DNA from: Prochlorococcus marinus XMU1412
Lineage (GTDB): Bacteria; Cyanobacteriota; Cyanobacteriia; PCC-6307; Cyanobiaceae
Reading direction: 5' to 3'
Assembly (NCBI RefSeq): GCF_017696315.1
Contig: NZ_JAAORJ010000002.1
Span: 124,001-188,000, forward strand
DNA: 64,000 bases
Each line of letters starts with the position of its first letter. Position 1 is the stretch's first letter. Shown here in pieces: positions 47,151 through 56,995 of this stretch. The translations under genes and the position numbers were made by a program. The notes beneath the pieces were generated by a model. The model was not told the origin of the DNA, did not search any database, and saw only the letters and a list, made by a program, of their open reading frames with translations.

Positions 47151-47948
47151 TCAAGTATTATTAGGCTTTTCATATCTTGAAAATAATGTTTGAGATAAGA
47201 TATAACCCGCAATTCCTGCTGCTGTAAAAGCTAAACCATTTTTAAATAAAGGTAATAAATCATTTGTTCTGGATATTATCGGTGCCAAACCAAAAATTCC
47301 AAATAACATTCCCCATAAAGGAGAAAGAAGAGCTAAAAATCCAATTGAAATGACTTGACCTTCTTTTCTTGGGGCAGATGCAAAACCTGCTACTAAACCT
47401 CCAAGAATCGATGTACATAAAGTCCATACATATTGCTCTTTGGGTAGGCCAGGGACAACTTGGCATCCTCCTCTTTCGAGACAAATCTTTACTGAATCAA
47501 TTGCATCTAATACTGCACCATCCTCACCGTGATCTTTAACATAGTATTGGTTGCCAAATCTTGTTTGAAGTTCAACCCAAAATAACCTTGGCATAAAATT
47601 AAAATAAGCCTCTCCTACGTTAAAGTTCAGCAAATTTCCCCCTCTAGGATCTGCAACTATCAACAAACTTGTCTCATCTAAATCCCAATAGTCCTTTATT
47701 GCACTACCAGGTGAACTTTCAAACTGAGATAAATATTTAATTTTCCACCCACTTTCAATTTCTAGATTGTTTAGCTTTTCTTCTAAAGACTTTTTCTGAT
47801 TAGGGCTTAATGTTTTAGCTAAATCAATTACTGGTGTTTTTTCTTCTGGTAAGAGATTTGGATTATTTATAGCAAAAACGGGTTTATGTGAAATTAAAAC
47901 TAATATAGATAGAAATATTCCTAATAAATAGTTAATCTTTGAAGGCAT
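47151..47948 (-). CDS. psb32: TPM-domain protein Psb32
   Basis: 265 residues. A signal peptide/anchor (IFLSILVLISHKPVFA) is followed by a TPM domain (VIDLAKTLSPNQKKSLEEKL to GNQYYVKDHGEDGAVLDAI) and two C-terminal membrane segments (~185-255). Psb32 protects photosystem II and speeds its repair in Synechocystis. It is divergent from the MidA-like gene with a 31-bp gap. Confidence 0.85.
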   Translation of the reverse strand: MPSKINYLLGIFLSILVLISHKPVFAINNPNLLPEEKTPVIDLAKTLSPNQKKSLEEKLNNLEIESGWKIKYLSQFESSPGSAIKDYWDLDETSLLIVADPRGGNLLNFNVGEAYFNFMPRLFWVELQTRFGNQYYVKDHGEDGAVLDAIDSVKICLERGGCQVVPGLPKEQYVWTLCTSILGGLVAGFASAPRKEGQVISIGFLALLSPLWGMLFGIFGLAPIISRTNDLLPLFKNGLAFTAAGIAGYILSQTLFSRYEKPNNT

Positions 47949-47979
47949 AAATAAGTTTTGTCTCTTTATATTTTCGCCG

Positions 47980-49170
47980 ATGAATAGCTTACCCGCGAAT
48001 AATCCAGATTGGTTAGTTAAAAAAATAATAAAAATGGGTGGGACTATAAGTTTTTATGACTTTATGAATTTTGCATTAAATGATCCTATTAATGGTTATT
48101 ACGGCTGCGGTAAAGCTGAGTTAGGCGTTCGAGGAGATTTTGTCACATCACCATCTTTATCTGATGATTTTGCTTTTTTGGTTGGTAAACAAATAGAGGA
48201 TTGGTTGATTCAGTTCAAAAGTAGTTTTTTATCTAATCAGACATTATCTGTAACTGAATTTGGAGCTGGAGATGGAAGCTTTATGAGTGGATTAATTAAA
48301 TATTTTTTAGAAAACAGCAAGAATTTTTTAGAAGGAGTTTCTTTTGTAATTATTGAACCTAATGAAGGGATGGTAGAAAAACAAAAAAATAAATTGGAGG
48401 AATTTTTGAACTTAGGTATTGATATTTTTTGGAAAGGTTTGGATGAAGTAAAGGAAAATAATATAAATGGAATAGTTCTAGCAAATGAGGTTTTGGATGC
48501 TTTGCCAGTAGAAAGAATAACCTTCTCAAAGGGAAAATTAATTCGACAAGCAGTTTCTATAGACAAAAAATCTCATAAATTATTTTTTGATAAAATGCCA
48601 ATTACACGTGAATTGGAAAAAAGTTTTGAATCTGCTAAAAGTGAGTTGGGAATAACTATTCCGCCTGCAGATGCTCTTGAAGGATGGACGACAGAATGGC
48701 ATGTAGATAACTCAAAATGGTTAGAAGCTATTTATGGGAAAATAAATAATGGTATTTTATTGATAATTGATTACGCTAAAGAAGCTAAAAAATACTATAA
48801 CTCTAAGAATTCTGATGGGACGATAGTTTCATATGAAAATCAAAAAATGAAGAAAAATGTCCTAGATTCTCCTGGAAATTGCGATTTAACATCTCATGTG
48901 TGCATAGAAACTTTAATTAATGATGCTGAGAATCTTGGATTTAATACTGATGGTATAACTAAACAAGGCGAGGCTTTGTTGGCGCTTGGATTGGCAGAGA
49001 GACTTTATGGGATTCAGAAAGAATTTAAGGAGAATTTATCAAATGCTCTTTTAAGAAGAGAGGCATTACTTAGACTCGTAGATCCTGTTTGTTTAGGTGA
49101 TTTTAAATGGTTTGTTTTTAAAAAGTTTAATGAGAAGAAAATGAATATAAATTCAACCTGTTTGCGTTAA
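47980..49170 (+). CDS. MidA/NDUFAF7-like SAM-dependent methyltransferase
   Basis: 396 residues. The family features are [36 protein letters not shown] motif [12 protein letters not shown] and [20 protein letters not shown]7 methylates an arginine of NDUFS2 in complex I; the cyanobacterial protein may act on NDH-1. That transfer of function is inferred. Its 3' end overlaps aroB by 4 bp, convergent. Confidence 0.85.
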   Translation: MNSLPANNPDWLVKKIIKMGGTISFYDFMNFALNDPINGYYGCGKAELGVRGDFVTSPSLSDDFAFLVGKQIEDWLIQFKSSFLSNQTLSVTEFGAGDGSFMSGLIKYFLENSKNFLEGVSFVIIEPNEGMVEKQKNKLEEFLNLGIDIFWKGLDEVKENNINGIVLANEVLDALPVERITFSKGKLIRQAVSIDKKSHKLFFDKMPITRELEKSFESAKSELGITIPPADALEGWTTEWHVDNSKWLEAIYGKINNGILLIIDYAKEAKKYYNSKNSDGTIVSYENQKMKKNVLDSPGNCDLTSHVCIETLINDAENLGFNTDGITKQGEALLALGLAERLYGIQKEFKENLSNALLRREALLRLVDPVCLGDFKWFVFKKFNEKKMNINSTCLR

Positions 49171-50258
49171 GAAAAAAACTTTAAAAATAAGGAATCTTCT
49201 ACGTCATCATATATATCAACAGCACCAATTTCTTTCGGTAATATAAATCTCATTTTGCCATCACGAACTTTTTTATCGCCCATAAGTATTGTTAGAACCT
49301 CTTCTTTATTTATTTTGGGGATCTCGGTAGGAAGATCATAACTCTCTAAGAGAATTCGCTGTCTCTCTAATTCTTCTTTAGACCATAACCCTTTTTCAAT
49401 TGCTATTTTCCCTGCAATATTCATACCAATTGAAATTGCCTCACCATGCAGAAATTTGCCGTATCCACATAAATTTTCAATAACGTGACCAAAAGAATGA
49501 CCATAATTCAATATTGCTCTAACACCATTTTCATGTTCGTCTTGAGAAACAACATGAGACTTTGTTTTAATTGAATTATTAATTATTTTAATTAGATATT
49601 CATTTTTGAGATTTATAAGTTCATTTTTGTTTTTTTCAATTTCTAAGAATTCGAAAAGTTCTTTATCTCTTATTACTCCGTATTTTATTACTTCGGCCAT
49701 GCCTGCACTAAATTCTCTTTTGGGCAAACTTTTTAAAGTTTCTGGATCAATAAAAACTGCTTTAGGTTGATTGAAAGCTCCAATTAAATTCTTACCTTTT
49801 GGATGATTTACTCCTGTTTTCCCCCCCACAGATGAATCAACCATTGATAATAATGTTGTTGGGATCTGAATATATTCGATACCTCTCAGCCAAGTCGCAG
49901 CTGCAAAACCACTTACATCTCCAACAATTCCCCCTCCAAGGGCAATAATTATTGAATTTCTATCTAAGCCAAATTCAAATGCTACATCATATATTTCACT
50001 TAAGGTTTTTAAGTTTTTATATGATTCTCCAGCCTTGATAAGGAACATTTTGGCCTGAAATTTATTATCTTTTAAATTATTTAAAAATTTTTCTCCATAC
50101 AAATTTGATATTTCTTCATTTGAAATCACAAGTATTTTTCTATTCTTTGTTATTCCAATTTTTAAAAGTTCTTCGCTGATATTATTCAGTATCCCTGCTT
50201 CTAGAGTTACTTCGTATGACTTATCACCTAATGGGACTAATATTTTTCTCTTATTCAC
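49167..50258 (-). CDS. aroB: 3-dehydroquinate synthase
   Basis: 363 residues. Family motifs [20 protein letters not shown] (NAD and substrate), [29 protein letters not shown] and [10 protein letters not shown] with Zn-binding His are intact. It makes dehydroquinate in the shikimate pathway. Its start lies 126 bp from the divergent purK. Confidence 0.95.
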   Translation of the reverse strand: MNKRKILVPLGDKSYEVTLEAGILNNISEELLKIGITKNRKILVISNEEISNLYGEKFLNNLKDNKFQAKMFLIKAGESYKNLKTLSEIYDVAFEFGLDRNSIIIALGGGIVGDVSGFAAATWLRGIEYIQIPTTLLSMVDSSVGGKTGVNHPKGKNLIGAFNQPKAVFIDPETLKSLPKREFSAGMAEVIKYGVIRDKELFEFLEIEKNKNELINLKNEYLIKIINNSIKTKSHVVSQDEHENGVRAILNYGHSFGHVIENLCGYGKFLHGEAISIGMNIAGKIAIEKGLWSKEELERQRILLESYDLPTEIPKINKEEVLTILMGDKKVRDGKMRFILPKEIGAVDIYDDVEDSLFLKFFS

Positions 50259-50383
50259 AATTGATTACCTAGTTAAAATTTATAAATATTTGGTATTAAA
50301 TACTTTATATATTAGCAAAATCTAAGCTTTAGATCCTTAAAAATTCAGTTGTTAAGAATTACAAATGGTAATAAAATCATGCT

Positions 50384-51574
50384 ATGAGTTTAAAAAAAAA
50401 TATAAACGATATTAAGAAAAATTATTCCCTAGGAATAATTGGAGGTGGTCAACTGGCATTGATGTTAACTGAGGCAGCAAAAAAAAGAGATTTAGAAGTA
50501 TGTGTGCAAACAAAATCTTGTGATGATCCTGCTGGTTCAAAAGCAGATCATGTCATAGAAGCTGATCCTTTAAAGATAAGAGGTAATAAATCATTAATTA
50601 ATGAGTGTGAAAAAATAATTTTTGAAAATGAATGGATAAAAATTGATAAATTAAATTTAATTGGCAATAACGATATTTTTGTTCCAAGCCTTAATGCAAT
50701 TAAGCCATTAGTAGATAGGTTTTCTCAAAAAAAATTAATAGATAGAATGAATATTCCCTGTCCAAAATGGATAAGTATTGAAGATTTTAAAAATCTCTCG
50801 GATGAGGAAATCAAAAATTGGACTTTTCCTCTAATGGCAAAATCCAATAAAGGTGGATATGACGGTAAAGGGAACAAAAAAATAAAGACAAAAGAAGATT
50901 TAGATTCTTTTTTAACAGAGAATAATTCTGATGAATGGTTAATAGAAGAATGGATAGAGTATGAAAAAGAACTGGCTCTTGTTGGTTCGAGAGATAGGAC
51001 CGGTAAGATAAGATTCTTTCCAATAGTTGAGACATTCCAATCAAACCATGTTTGTGATTGGGTTCTTGCACCTGGAACAAATGAATATGATTTGAACTTA
51101 TTTGCAATAAATATTTTCTCTTCAATAGTCAATGAACTTAATTACGTTGGAGTTTTAGCTATTGAATTCTTCTATGGGGATAATGGTCTTTTAATTAATG
51201 AAATAGCTCCTAGAACACATAACTCAGCTCATTTCTCTATAGAAGCTTGCACTTCAAGTCAGTTTGATCAATATGTTTGCATTTCTTCTGGGATAATGCC
51301 ACCTGAAATTAAAATGAACTGTGAAGGGGCAATTATGATAAATTTACTGGGATTAAGAAAGAATTTCCCAATCTCAATGGAAACCAGAATTAAAATGTTA
51401 TCTGAAATTGAGGGTTCTAATATTCATTGTTATGGCAAATCTCGCGAAATTCTGGGAAGAAAAATGGCTCACATCACATTTTTATTAAATGGTAAAACGC
51501 ATTCAGAAAGATATGATGAAGCTCAAATTTTATTAACTATGGTAAGAGACATTTGGCCATCTCCAAATGCCTAA
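50384..51574 (+). CDS. purK: 5-(carboxyamino)imidazole ribonucleotide synthase
   Basis: 396 residues of the ATP-grasp superfamily: LGIIGGGQLALMLTEAAKK at ~17, MAKSNKGGYDGKGN, EEWIEYEKELALVGSRD and INEIAPRTHNSAHFSIEAC. It carboxylates AIR with bicarbonate and ATP for purine synthesis. As in other cyanobacteria it is followed by 6S RNA. Confidence 0.95.
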   Translation: MSLKKNINDIKKNYSLGIIGGGQLALMLTEAAKKRDLEVCVQTKSCDDPAGSKADHVIEADPLKIRGNKSLINECEKIIFENEWIKIDKLNLIGNNDIFVPSLNAIKPLVDRFSQKKLIDRMNIPCPKWISIEDFKNLSDEEIKNWTFPLMAKSNKGGYDGKGNKKIKTKEDLDSFLTENNSDEWLIEEWIEYEKELALVGSRDRTGKIRFFPIVETFQSNHVCDWVLAPGTNEYDLNLFAINIFSSIVNELNYVGVLAIEFFYGDNGLLINEIAPRTHNSAHFSIEACTSSQFDQYVCISSGIMPPEIKMNCEGAIMINLLGLRKNFPISMETRIKMLSEIEGSNIHCYGKSREILGRKMAHITFLLNGKTHSERYDEAQILLTMVRDIWPSPNA

Positions 51575-51593
51575 AAAAATAAGTTAGAGTTAG

Positions 51594-51773
51594 ATTACTG
51601 GATCTTTGGTTAAGTTCTTCTTTATGTGCTCTGATCTGACTCTCTTTCGACATGAGGAGACTGTCGTGATGCGGTAGTAAACCGATCTTGTAATCGGAAA
51701 CGAAAGCCCACTTTGAATCCTCTTCTGGCTTTTCCAGGTCGATGCAGCAGAGAACTGACGGGGGTCCGGTAAT
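51594..51773 (+). ncRNA. ssrS: 6S RNA (ssaA/ssrS)
   Basis: It directly follows purK, the established cyanobacterial position of 6S RNA. The ends pair over ATTACTGGATC (from 51594) and GGTCCGGTAAT (to 51773) as a closing stem; the interior is GC-richer than the flanks and has unpaired stretches suited to a central bubble. 6S RNA binds sigma-70-type RNA polymerase. Exact ends are estimated. Confidence 0.82.
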
Positions 51774-51819
51774 ACCTATCAAACTGCTTGTTATAACAGG
51801 CTTTTGATAGGTCTTTTTA
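51774..51819 (+). terminator. Terminator of 6S RNA
   Basis: The arm ACCTATCAAA (51774-51783) pairs with TTTGATAGGT (51803-51812), with a smaller inner stem (CTG...CAG), then T-rich CTTTTTAT. A typical rho-independent shape right after the 6S closing stem. Confidence 0.8.
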
Positions 51820-52235
51820 TTTTATGAATTTGGTGTGCAGGACCAAGGTGCAGGACCAAAGTGCAGGACCTAATGCAGGACCATATTAGCGATTGCTAAA
51901 ATAATTAAGCTATAGCTGGAGAAACAGATCACTTAAAATAAAAAAACTTGAATAGTTTGATCCAATATTTATCTTTTTACCGGCTTTTCCTTTAAGAAAA
52001 AGTAAATAGATGCAGGACCAGTTAATCCTCTTAAAATAGTTGATATAACTATTCTTTATTTGGCATGTATGGTCCTGCATGAACTACTTGGTCAACTTGT
52101 ATCAGGACATAAGCCCAAACTTAAAGCCTCTCTGAGAGTCATCTAGACCCCTTAGGGGTTAATTTAGGTCCTTACCCTATCGATATGAGGGTCAACAAAT
52201 TTCTGTCAAAAATCTAGAGCTGATTAATTTTTTAT
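51820..52235. other. 416-bp intergenic region with short repeats
   Basis: No gene is seen. It holds the TGCAGGACC repeat family (listed), a hairpin ACCCC-TTA-GGGGT near 52153-52165 and a GGTCCTTACCCTATCG stretch with a nearby GAGGGTC. The region marks the border between conserved core genes and the accessory block. Confidence 0.5.
51835..51884 (+). repeat. Four tandem 12-13-bp units around TGCAGGACC
   Basis: Units GTGCAGGACCAAG (51835), GTGCAGGACCAAA (51848), GTGCAGGACCTA (51861) and ATGCAGGACCAT (51873) are consecutive. A fifth TGCAGGACC is at 52011-52019 and an inverted copy GGTCCTGCA at 52071-52079. Confidence 0.75.
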
Positions 52236-52856
52236 TTAACGATCTTGAGGTCTTTCCATACAATATTTTCTTAGAGAATCAATAACATATTGCTTTGGTT
52301 GCAGTTCCATCCATCTAGCTTCGATTTCATTATCCTCCTTATTCGAGGCATACGCACCATGAATAGTTCTATAAGAATTTTCATCTTGATCGAGAAGTTC
52401 ATAACTCATGTCTTTTATTTGATAAGAACCATAGAGATTTGTTCCCAAGCATGCTTGCATAATATGAGTTGATTCATGCGCTAAAAGTCTCCAATACTCA
52501 GAAGGGTTTGGTTTATTGAACATATAGTTATTGTTGCAAATTACCACTTCATCGATTGTTTTTTTACCTGGAATTTTTTCAAAGAGATAATAACCTTGAA
52601 CTCCGTTTTCACAATCGTTTCTTTCTTTAATTTTAGTACCTACATTTCTAATTAAATTTTCAAGTGTTTTTGTATAAGCAAATTCTCCATCTCTACTTGA
52701 TCTTTCCCTGTTAAAAATTGAAATCATTATTGTCGGGAATCCTATGAGCGCTGCAAGCAATAATCCAATCGTTATTAAGATTGTTTTTTTATTATCTTTA
52801 TTTGAATTTGGATCCTGTTGCATGCCAGTGGCAGGGTCCCAATTTTCGTTAGACAT
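52236..52856 (-). CDS. Membrane-anchored putative zinc peptidase (HExxH)
   Basis: 206 residues. One membrane helix (KTILITIGLLLAALIGFPTI, ~24-43) follows a short polar N-terminus. The zincin motif HESTH is at 127-131 in LLAHESTHIMQA, with later acidic residues (EIEARWMEL) that might supply the third ligand. Three or four Cys occur. No known family; no protease has been proven. It is divergent from the secreted 118-residue gene. Confidence 0.65.
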   Translation of the reverse strand: MSNENWDPATGMQQDPNSNKDNKKTILITIGLLLAALIGFPTIMISIFNRERSSRDGEFAYTKTLENLIRNVGTKIKERNDCENGVQGYYLFEKIPGKKTIDEVVICNNNYMFNKPNPSEYWRLLAHESTHIMQACLGTNLYGSYQIKDMSYELLDQDENSYRTIHGAYASNKEDNEIEARWMELQPKQYVIDSLRKYCMERPQDR

Positions 52857-52991
52857 TAATCTAGTTAGTTAAAGAGATGATAATGGTATAGACCTTTTCC
52901 AACAAAGAAGTAGATGTTCATTATTTATAGATATTTACAATTAGTAGTTGTTACGTTGACAAAAGAATTAAAATTAAAAGAAAATTTCCTA

Positions 52992-53345
52992 TTGAAAAAA
53001 CTTTTTATATTGTTTTTAATTGCCATTAGTTCTCCTTCTTCTTTGAAAGCTAATTGGTTTGGATTTTATGGATCGTATAATGAAGCTCTAGACGCCTGTA
53101 GAAAATGGGCAGAGTCAGGAGGTAAATATACCAGAAGAGTTGACAACCTTATGAGATCTATTAATGGTTCTGGTGAATACTACCGAACAATAGAAAATGA
53201 TATGAGGAGTTGTGTTGATGATGGACGTACTAATACAATTCTAGGTTATGAAGCAACAGGAGTTAAAAAGGGAAAGCACTATACTTATCTTGAGCAAAAA
53301 GAATTAAAAATTGGTCAGAAAGTATTAAAGAGATTTAAATTTTAG
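52992..53345 (+). CDS. Small secreted hypothetical protein
   Basis: 118 residues from TTG 52992, chosen because it gives a clean signal peptide (MKKLFILFLIAISSPSSLKA); a frame from ATG 52914 would add 26 residues before it. The mature part has WFGFYGSYNEALDACRKW and two Cys, with many Tyr/Arg. No family recognised. It is 7 bp upstream of the next secreted protein gene and likely co-transcribed. Confidence 0.6.
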   Translation: MKKLFILFLIAISSPSSLKANWFGFYGSYNEALDACRKWAESGGKYTRRVDNLMRSINGSGEYYRTIENDMRSCVDDGRTNTILGYEATGVKKGKHYTYLEQKELKIGQKVLKRFKF

Positions 53346-53352
53346 AGAAAAT

Positions 53353-54492
53353 ATGCTGCAAATATTTATCTTATTTCTAACTGCTTTTGTATTACCTAAT
53401 AACGTAAATGCCAGAGAATATAAAGGAGATAATTACTCTGATACTTTATTCGAGCAAAAACAGTATGTAGGTAAAAAAAAATCTATAAAAGTAACCAAAA
53501 ATTATGATGCTTTTGAAGATAAGTTTTCTTGCTCTATCACTAATCCTGCAGGAATAAGTCTATCCTCAGAAAATTTATATGCTATTAAAATTGGAAATGC
53601 TGTTTATGGGAGTAAAAAATATAAATTTGATAAAGGACCAATTCAGGTTATTCCTTCTAATGGTGAGGAAATACCCTATTGGGAATGGACTAAATATAAA
53701 GAATTGATTATTCGATATCAATCAAGTTCAAGTTCGTATACTACTGATAGTAAATATAATTTAGCTTTACTTAGCAAAGCTGTTCTAGTCCATAGAAAAT
53801 GCCTGTTGGATTATGTTGATGGAGATCCAATTGCTAAATATATACAACAAAATCAAAATAATACCTCTGATAATACAACCTCACAGGATGAAGAGTTTTT
53901 AAAGAGATCAAAAATCAGCTCTAATCTGTCTGATATCCTAAGTGCTGCTCAAATAGCTTCAGTTAAAACAACTCTTTTATGTAGAGAGAAATTAGAGGGA
54001 GCTTTTAGTGAGGATGTTAAGAAAAATTTTTTAAATTCTCTGGGAATATCTTTAAATGAATTATCTGATCCATTGGTTACATTACTAGCAGTTAAATTTC
54101 AAGAATTTATCTCAGATGATTGTCGCTCTATTGATAAAGAACAAATAGGTAAAATTGTCTTGGAAATTTCTAATTCATATAATTTAAGCTTTAATCAAGA
54201 AAAGAAAAAAGAAATAAAAATGACACTTGAAGAATTTTCTACTGCAGCTGGTATATTTGCATTTAATCAATGCAGTTTAGAAAAAGGTTTTTTTAAAAGT
54301 AAGAAAGAGTATACAGATGCTATTGGAATAGAATTTAATGATGCTGGGATACCTCTACGTTATGGATTAAATCCGAATCTAATTTTGGCATCACAAGAGA
54401 TTAAATCCCTAATTAATGATCAATGTGAAGAAATTATTGCTCCCGATAAAAAAGTAGTAGAGATAATTATGAAATATTTTAAAGATCACTAA
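53353..54492 (+). CDS. Secreted hypothetical protein
   Basis: 379 residues with a signal peptide (MLQIFILFLTAFVLPNNVNA). The N-terminal half is beta-rich (VTKNYDAFEDKFSC, AIKIGNAVYGSKKY), followed by a Gln/Asn/Ser linker near 175 and a helical C-terminal half with conserved-looking Cys (TLLCREKL, FNQCSLEKG, INDQCEEI). The two helical parts look like repeats of one another, each with a xNSLGISLNEL/AIGIEFNDAGI segment. Function unknown. Confidence 0.65.
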   Translation: MLQIFILFLTAFVLPNNVNAREYKGDNYSDTLFEQKQYVGKKKSIKVTKNYDAFEDKFSCSITNPAGISLSSENLYAIKIGNAVYGSKKYKFDKGPIQVIPSNGEEIPYWEWTKYKELIIRYQSSSSSYTTDSKYNLALLSKAVLVHRKCLLDYVDGDPIAKYIQQNQNNTSDNTTSQDEEFLKRSKISSNLSDILSAAQIASVKTTLLCREKLEGAFSEDVKKNFLNSLGISLNELSDPLVTLLAVKFQEFISDDCRSIDKEQIGKIVLEISNSYNLSFNQEKKKEIKMTLEEFSTAAGIFAFNQCSLEKGFFKSKKEYTDAIGIEFNDAGIPLRYGLNPNLILASQEIKSLINDQCEEIIAPDKKVVEIIMKYFKDH

Positions 54493-54498
54493 AATTTT

Positions 54499-55104
54499 TC
54501 AATCAAAAATACTTGTATATATTGTGTTGAATTGAGCTGAATATTTCATTCCCTTATCTAGACCAAGCCAAAACTTTTTAAGTCTTTCAGGTTCATTTCC
54601 ATTCTCTGTACCAAGATCAGGTTGTACAACTACACACTCACCTTTCGCTGCTGCGCTATGAAGAATTTTTCTTGCAAGAAATTTTCCAATTCCTTTGTTC
54701 CTATATTTTGCTTTAACTTCGAATTTTTCTAAGATTATTATTCTTGTGGTAGAACATCTAATCTCTTCATCAAGATTCTCTCCCTCCCAATCCAGTAAAT
54801 CAAGAAGCAATTCGCCTGCAGAACTGAAATCTGAAGAGTGGTTATCAAGCCATTCATAGATTGCTTTGTTTGAATACCCTTGATGAAGTATTGATGCAAC
54901 TTTTGCTTCAGCTATTACTTCAGTATCACATTCATCTTTTTCTGAATTGGGATACCAAGACGCAGTCGATTTGCCTTCTAGGAAACATCCATAAGCTGGT
55001 TCTGAACAGTCACTAATAGTGAAAATTGTTTCAGCACTGGATAAATAATCATCATCAAGGATTTCAAGAATTGGAGGACTATTATCTTCTTTTTTCATAA
55101 TCAA
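54499..55104 (-). CDS. GNAT-family acetyltransferase
   Basis: 201 residues. The acetyl-CoA segment VKAKYRNKGIGKFLARKILH (Q/RxxGxG/A type) lies near 135, followed by VVVQPDLGTENGNEP. The substrate is unknown. Its start overlaps the stop of the upstream winged-helix gene by 4 bp, so the two are a regulator-enzyme pair in one operon. Confidence 0.78.
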   Translation of the reverse strand: MIMKKEDNSPPILEILDDDYLSSAETIFTISDCSEPAYGCFLEGKSTASWYPNSEKDECDTEVIAEAKVASILHQGYSNKAIYEWLDNHSSDFSSAGELLLDLLDWEGENLDEEIRCSTTRIIILEKFEVKAKYRNKGIGKFLARKILHSAAAKGECVVVQPDLGTENGNEPERLKKFWLGLDKGMKYSAQFNTIYTSIFD

Positions 55105-55466
55105 TTAGAAGAATAAAGAATCTGTTTCAGCTCTTGTACAAGTTTTCGACCTTTGGGTGATAATTGCAAAACTTGTTTTCTGCGATTATTGGGATCACGA
55201 TACTTAATTATCAGTCCAAGTCCAGGTTTATTTAGTCTGTGATAAGCACTTAACCAATCAGTGTTACGACTACCACTAGCAGTTGAGAAGGCAAGAGCCT
55301 TTTCCAGATCGACCTTAGAACAGTCATCATGGGAAGCAACGTATAGAAAAGTAGCAATAACTTGAGCGGGTATTTCTTTATCTAATGTACGAAAGTGTTC
55401 AATTGCTTGTGCTAACTTCGCCATATCAATGTCCGTTATCGCTCTTGAGGGGTCTTGATCTGTCAT
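55101..55466 (-). CDS. MarR-like winged-helix regulator
   Basis: 121 residues. Helical N-terminus (IDMAKLAQAIEHFRTL, PAQVIATFLYVASHDDCS) precedes a recognition-helix region (GSRNTDWLSAYHRLN) and a wing (GLIIKYRDPNNRRKQVLQLSPKGRKLVQEL), the layout of MarR/PadR-like proteins. Codons appear somewhat GC-richer than neighbouring genes, as might follow transfer. It is the first gene of a pair with the acetyltransferase. Confidence 0.75.
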   Translation of the reverse strand: MTDQDPSRAITDIDMAKLAQAIEHFRTLDKEIPAQVIATFLYVASHDDCSKVDLEKALAFSTASGSRNTDWLSAYHRLNKPGLGLIIKYRDPNNRRKQVLQLSPKGRKLVQELKQILYSSN

Positions 55467-56258
55467 CTGTGAGGATTCGTTTAGAGGATAAATTAGCTTT
55501 ATTTTTGATTATGATCTTATATTTATTTTTCCATAAAGTCCAGTAATATCAGTTAAATTGGAATATTATTTATTTCTTTATTGAAGTTCTCAACAAAATG
55601 TAAAGGATACACTTAAGTATGCTTAGGGATGTTTTTGTTGGTCTAGTTAAGACTTCTAAAGTATTTTCTAGGACTAGTTATTGATACACTTAGGTATAAA
55701 TAAAATTAATGTTTAAAAATTATGTCAGGACTGGCTAACTTAAATATTTAATCTTTACTCTGAACTCTTTTTATCTTTAGCTACTTAACCATCAACATAT
55801 AGTTCACTAGAAATGTGAGCTTGAAGTCCTGAATAATCATTTGTTTTCTTTCTCAATCATCATATTTGTCTTTGTAAAAGAGTGATGTTTTAATTGCTTC
55901 TTCAAATGAAGTTTTGGAAGTATGAATGTTGTGTATGTTTTTCATTTTTAAATAGTAATTTTGAGTATTTATAGATTGGTATTAATAGTGTTATTAATGG
56001 ATGTTCGTGGTCATTACTTACATCACTATCCCTTTAGTTAGATGAGTGTGGGGAAGTGTTTACAGAATATCCAATCACCCGCTCGACTTCGTCTCGCTGA
56101 GGATATTAGTTAAGAGATACTTTTTGTCTTGTTGTCTTCTCCCTATATACGGAGGGGTTTAGTCTTTCCCCTTTATACATAAGGGTTTAGTCTTCCCCTG
56201 TAAACGTAACACTTCGGCCTCCCCTGTATAGGTAATGGTACCCTTTTATAAATTACGC
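55467..56258. other. 792-bp region without a clear gene
   Basis: Mostly AT-rich with GC-richer islands near 56060-56250. A 30-codon minus-strand frame (55853-55945) starting at ATG is possible but unsupported. The GC-richer end holds the 26-28-bp degenerate repeats (listed) and sequence such as CCGCTCGACTTCGTCTCGCTG that could fold. I see no tRNA or promoter I would trust. Confidence 0.4.
56139..56243 (+). repeat. About four degenerate 26-28-bp tandem repeats
   Basis: Units built around CCCC-TNTATAC-NNAGGGGTTTAGTCTT start near 56139, 56167, 56195 and 56221. The first two share TATAC and GGGTTTAGTCTT, the last two CCCCTGTA. Similarity falls along the array. Confidence 0.6.
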
Positions 56259-56522
56259 TTATCTGTTGGAAATATTGAAGGAAAAATCTTTAATCGAAAA
56301 TTTATTAAATAATGACTTACCTATATCTGAACCCACACCTTTGTTCTTGAGTTCCTTTTGATATGCCTCTTTGCTTGAGAGTATAATTTCTTTAATCGAG
56401 AATTTATTAAATAATGACCTTCCTATTTGTGAACCCACAGCGTTGTTTTTGAGTTCCTTTTGATATGCCTCTTTGCTTGAGAGAATGATATCTTTAATCG
56501 AGAATTTATTTAACAATGACAT
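56259..56522 (-). CDS. Protein of 34-residue tandem repeats
   Basis: 87 residues made of about 2.6 nearly identical 34-residue units (102 bp each), each starting LxNKFSIK and containing IILSSKEAYQKELKN and VGSxIG. DNA repeats are also nearly identical, so duplication is recent. No signal or membrane segment. The third unit is cut short and ends NISNR. Function unknown. Confidence 0.6.
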   Translation of the reverse strand: MSLLNKFSIKDIILSSKEAYQKELKNNAVGSQIGRSLFNKFSIKEIILSSKEAYQKELKNKGVGSDIGKSLFNKFSIKDFSFNISNR

Positions 56523-56552
56523 TCTTATTTGTGAAAATTGCTTTGTAGATGA

Positions 56553-56690
56553 TCACATCATCTCATAATTATCAAATTTAGTTTTTAACTTTGCTGCTTT
56601 ATGTAATAGTCCAACTGCTTCTTTTCTTCCAGTAGCTTGTTGCGCCTGATGCAATAATTCAGCATATTTTTTTACGATTTTCTTTTGCAT
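56553..56690 (-). CDS. 45-residue basic helical protein
   Basis: ATG at 56690, stop at 56553. The peptide is all-helical and charged (KKIVKKYAELLHQAQQATG, EAVGLLHKAAKLKTKF), the type of small conserved protein frequent in picocyanobacteria. No family recognised. It is the likely upstream partner of the repeat-protein gene on the same strand. Confidence 0.55.
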   Translation of the reverse strand: MQKKIVKKYAELLHQAQQATGRKEAVGLLHKAAKLKTKFDNYEMM

Positions 56691-56995
56691 GGTTTAAATT
56701 AAATAAAGACCGTTTTTGAATCTCAAGCTGCAAGGAACAACTTTCAGTAGATAAGGAATCAACGGTAAAACCTCAGAGTCAACAAATTGGAACGGGTTAA
56801 CTCGTGTGTAATACTTATAATCAATTAGCTAAATACCTGTTGGTATCTAAGATTACATTGTTTTCAAATCCTGATTTATTTCAGTTTTATCTGTATTGAA
56901 GGATTGTTTTTAAAAATTGAGTGTGTTTTAAATCTTGAATCGATCTCTAATAATTTATGGTTGGCTTCAGTTGTATCCCTGCAACTGTCTCATGA

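Noticed and set aside
55853-55945. 30-codon minus-strand frame
   Set aside because: Start codon present but no ribosome-binding site, terminator or family; kept only as a note.
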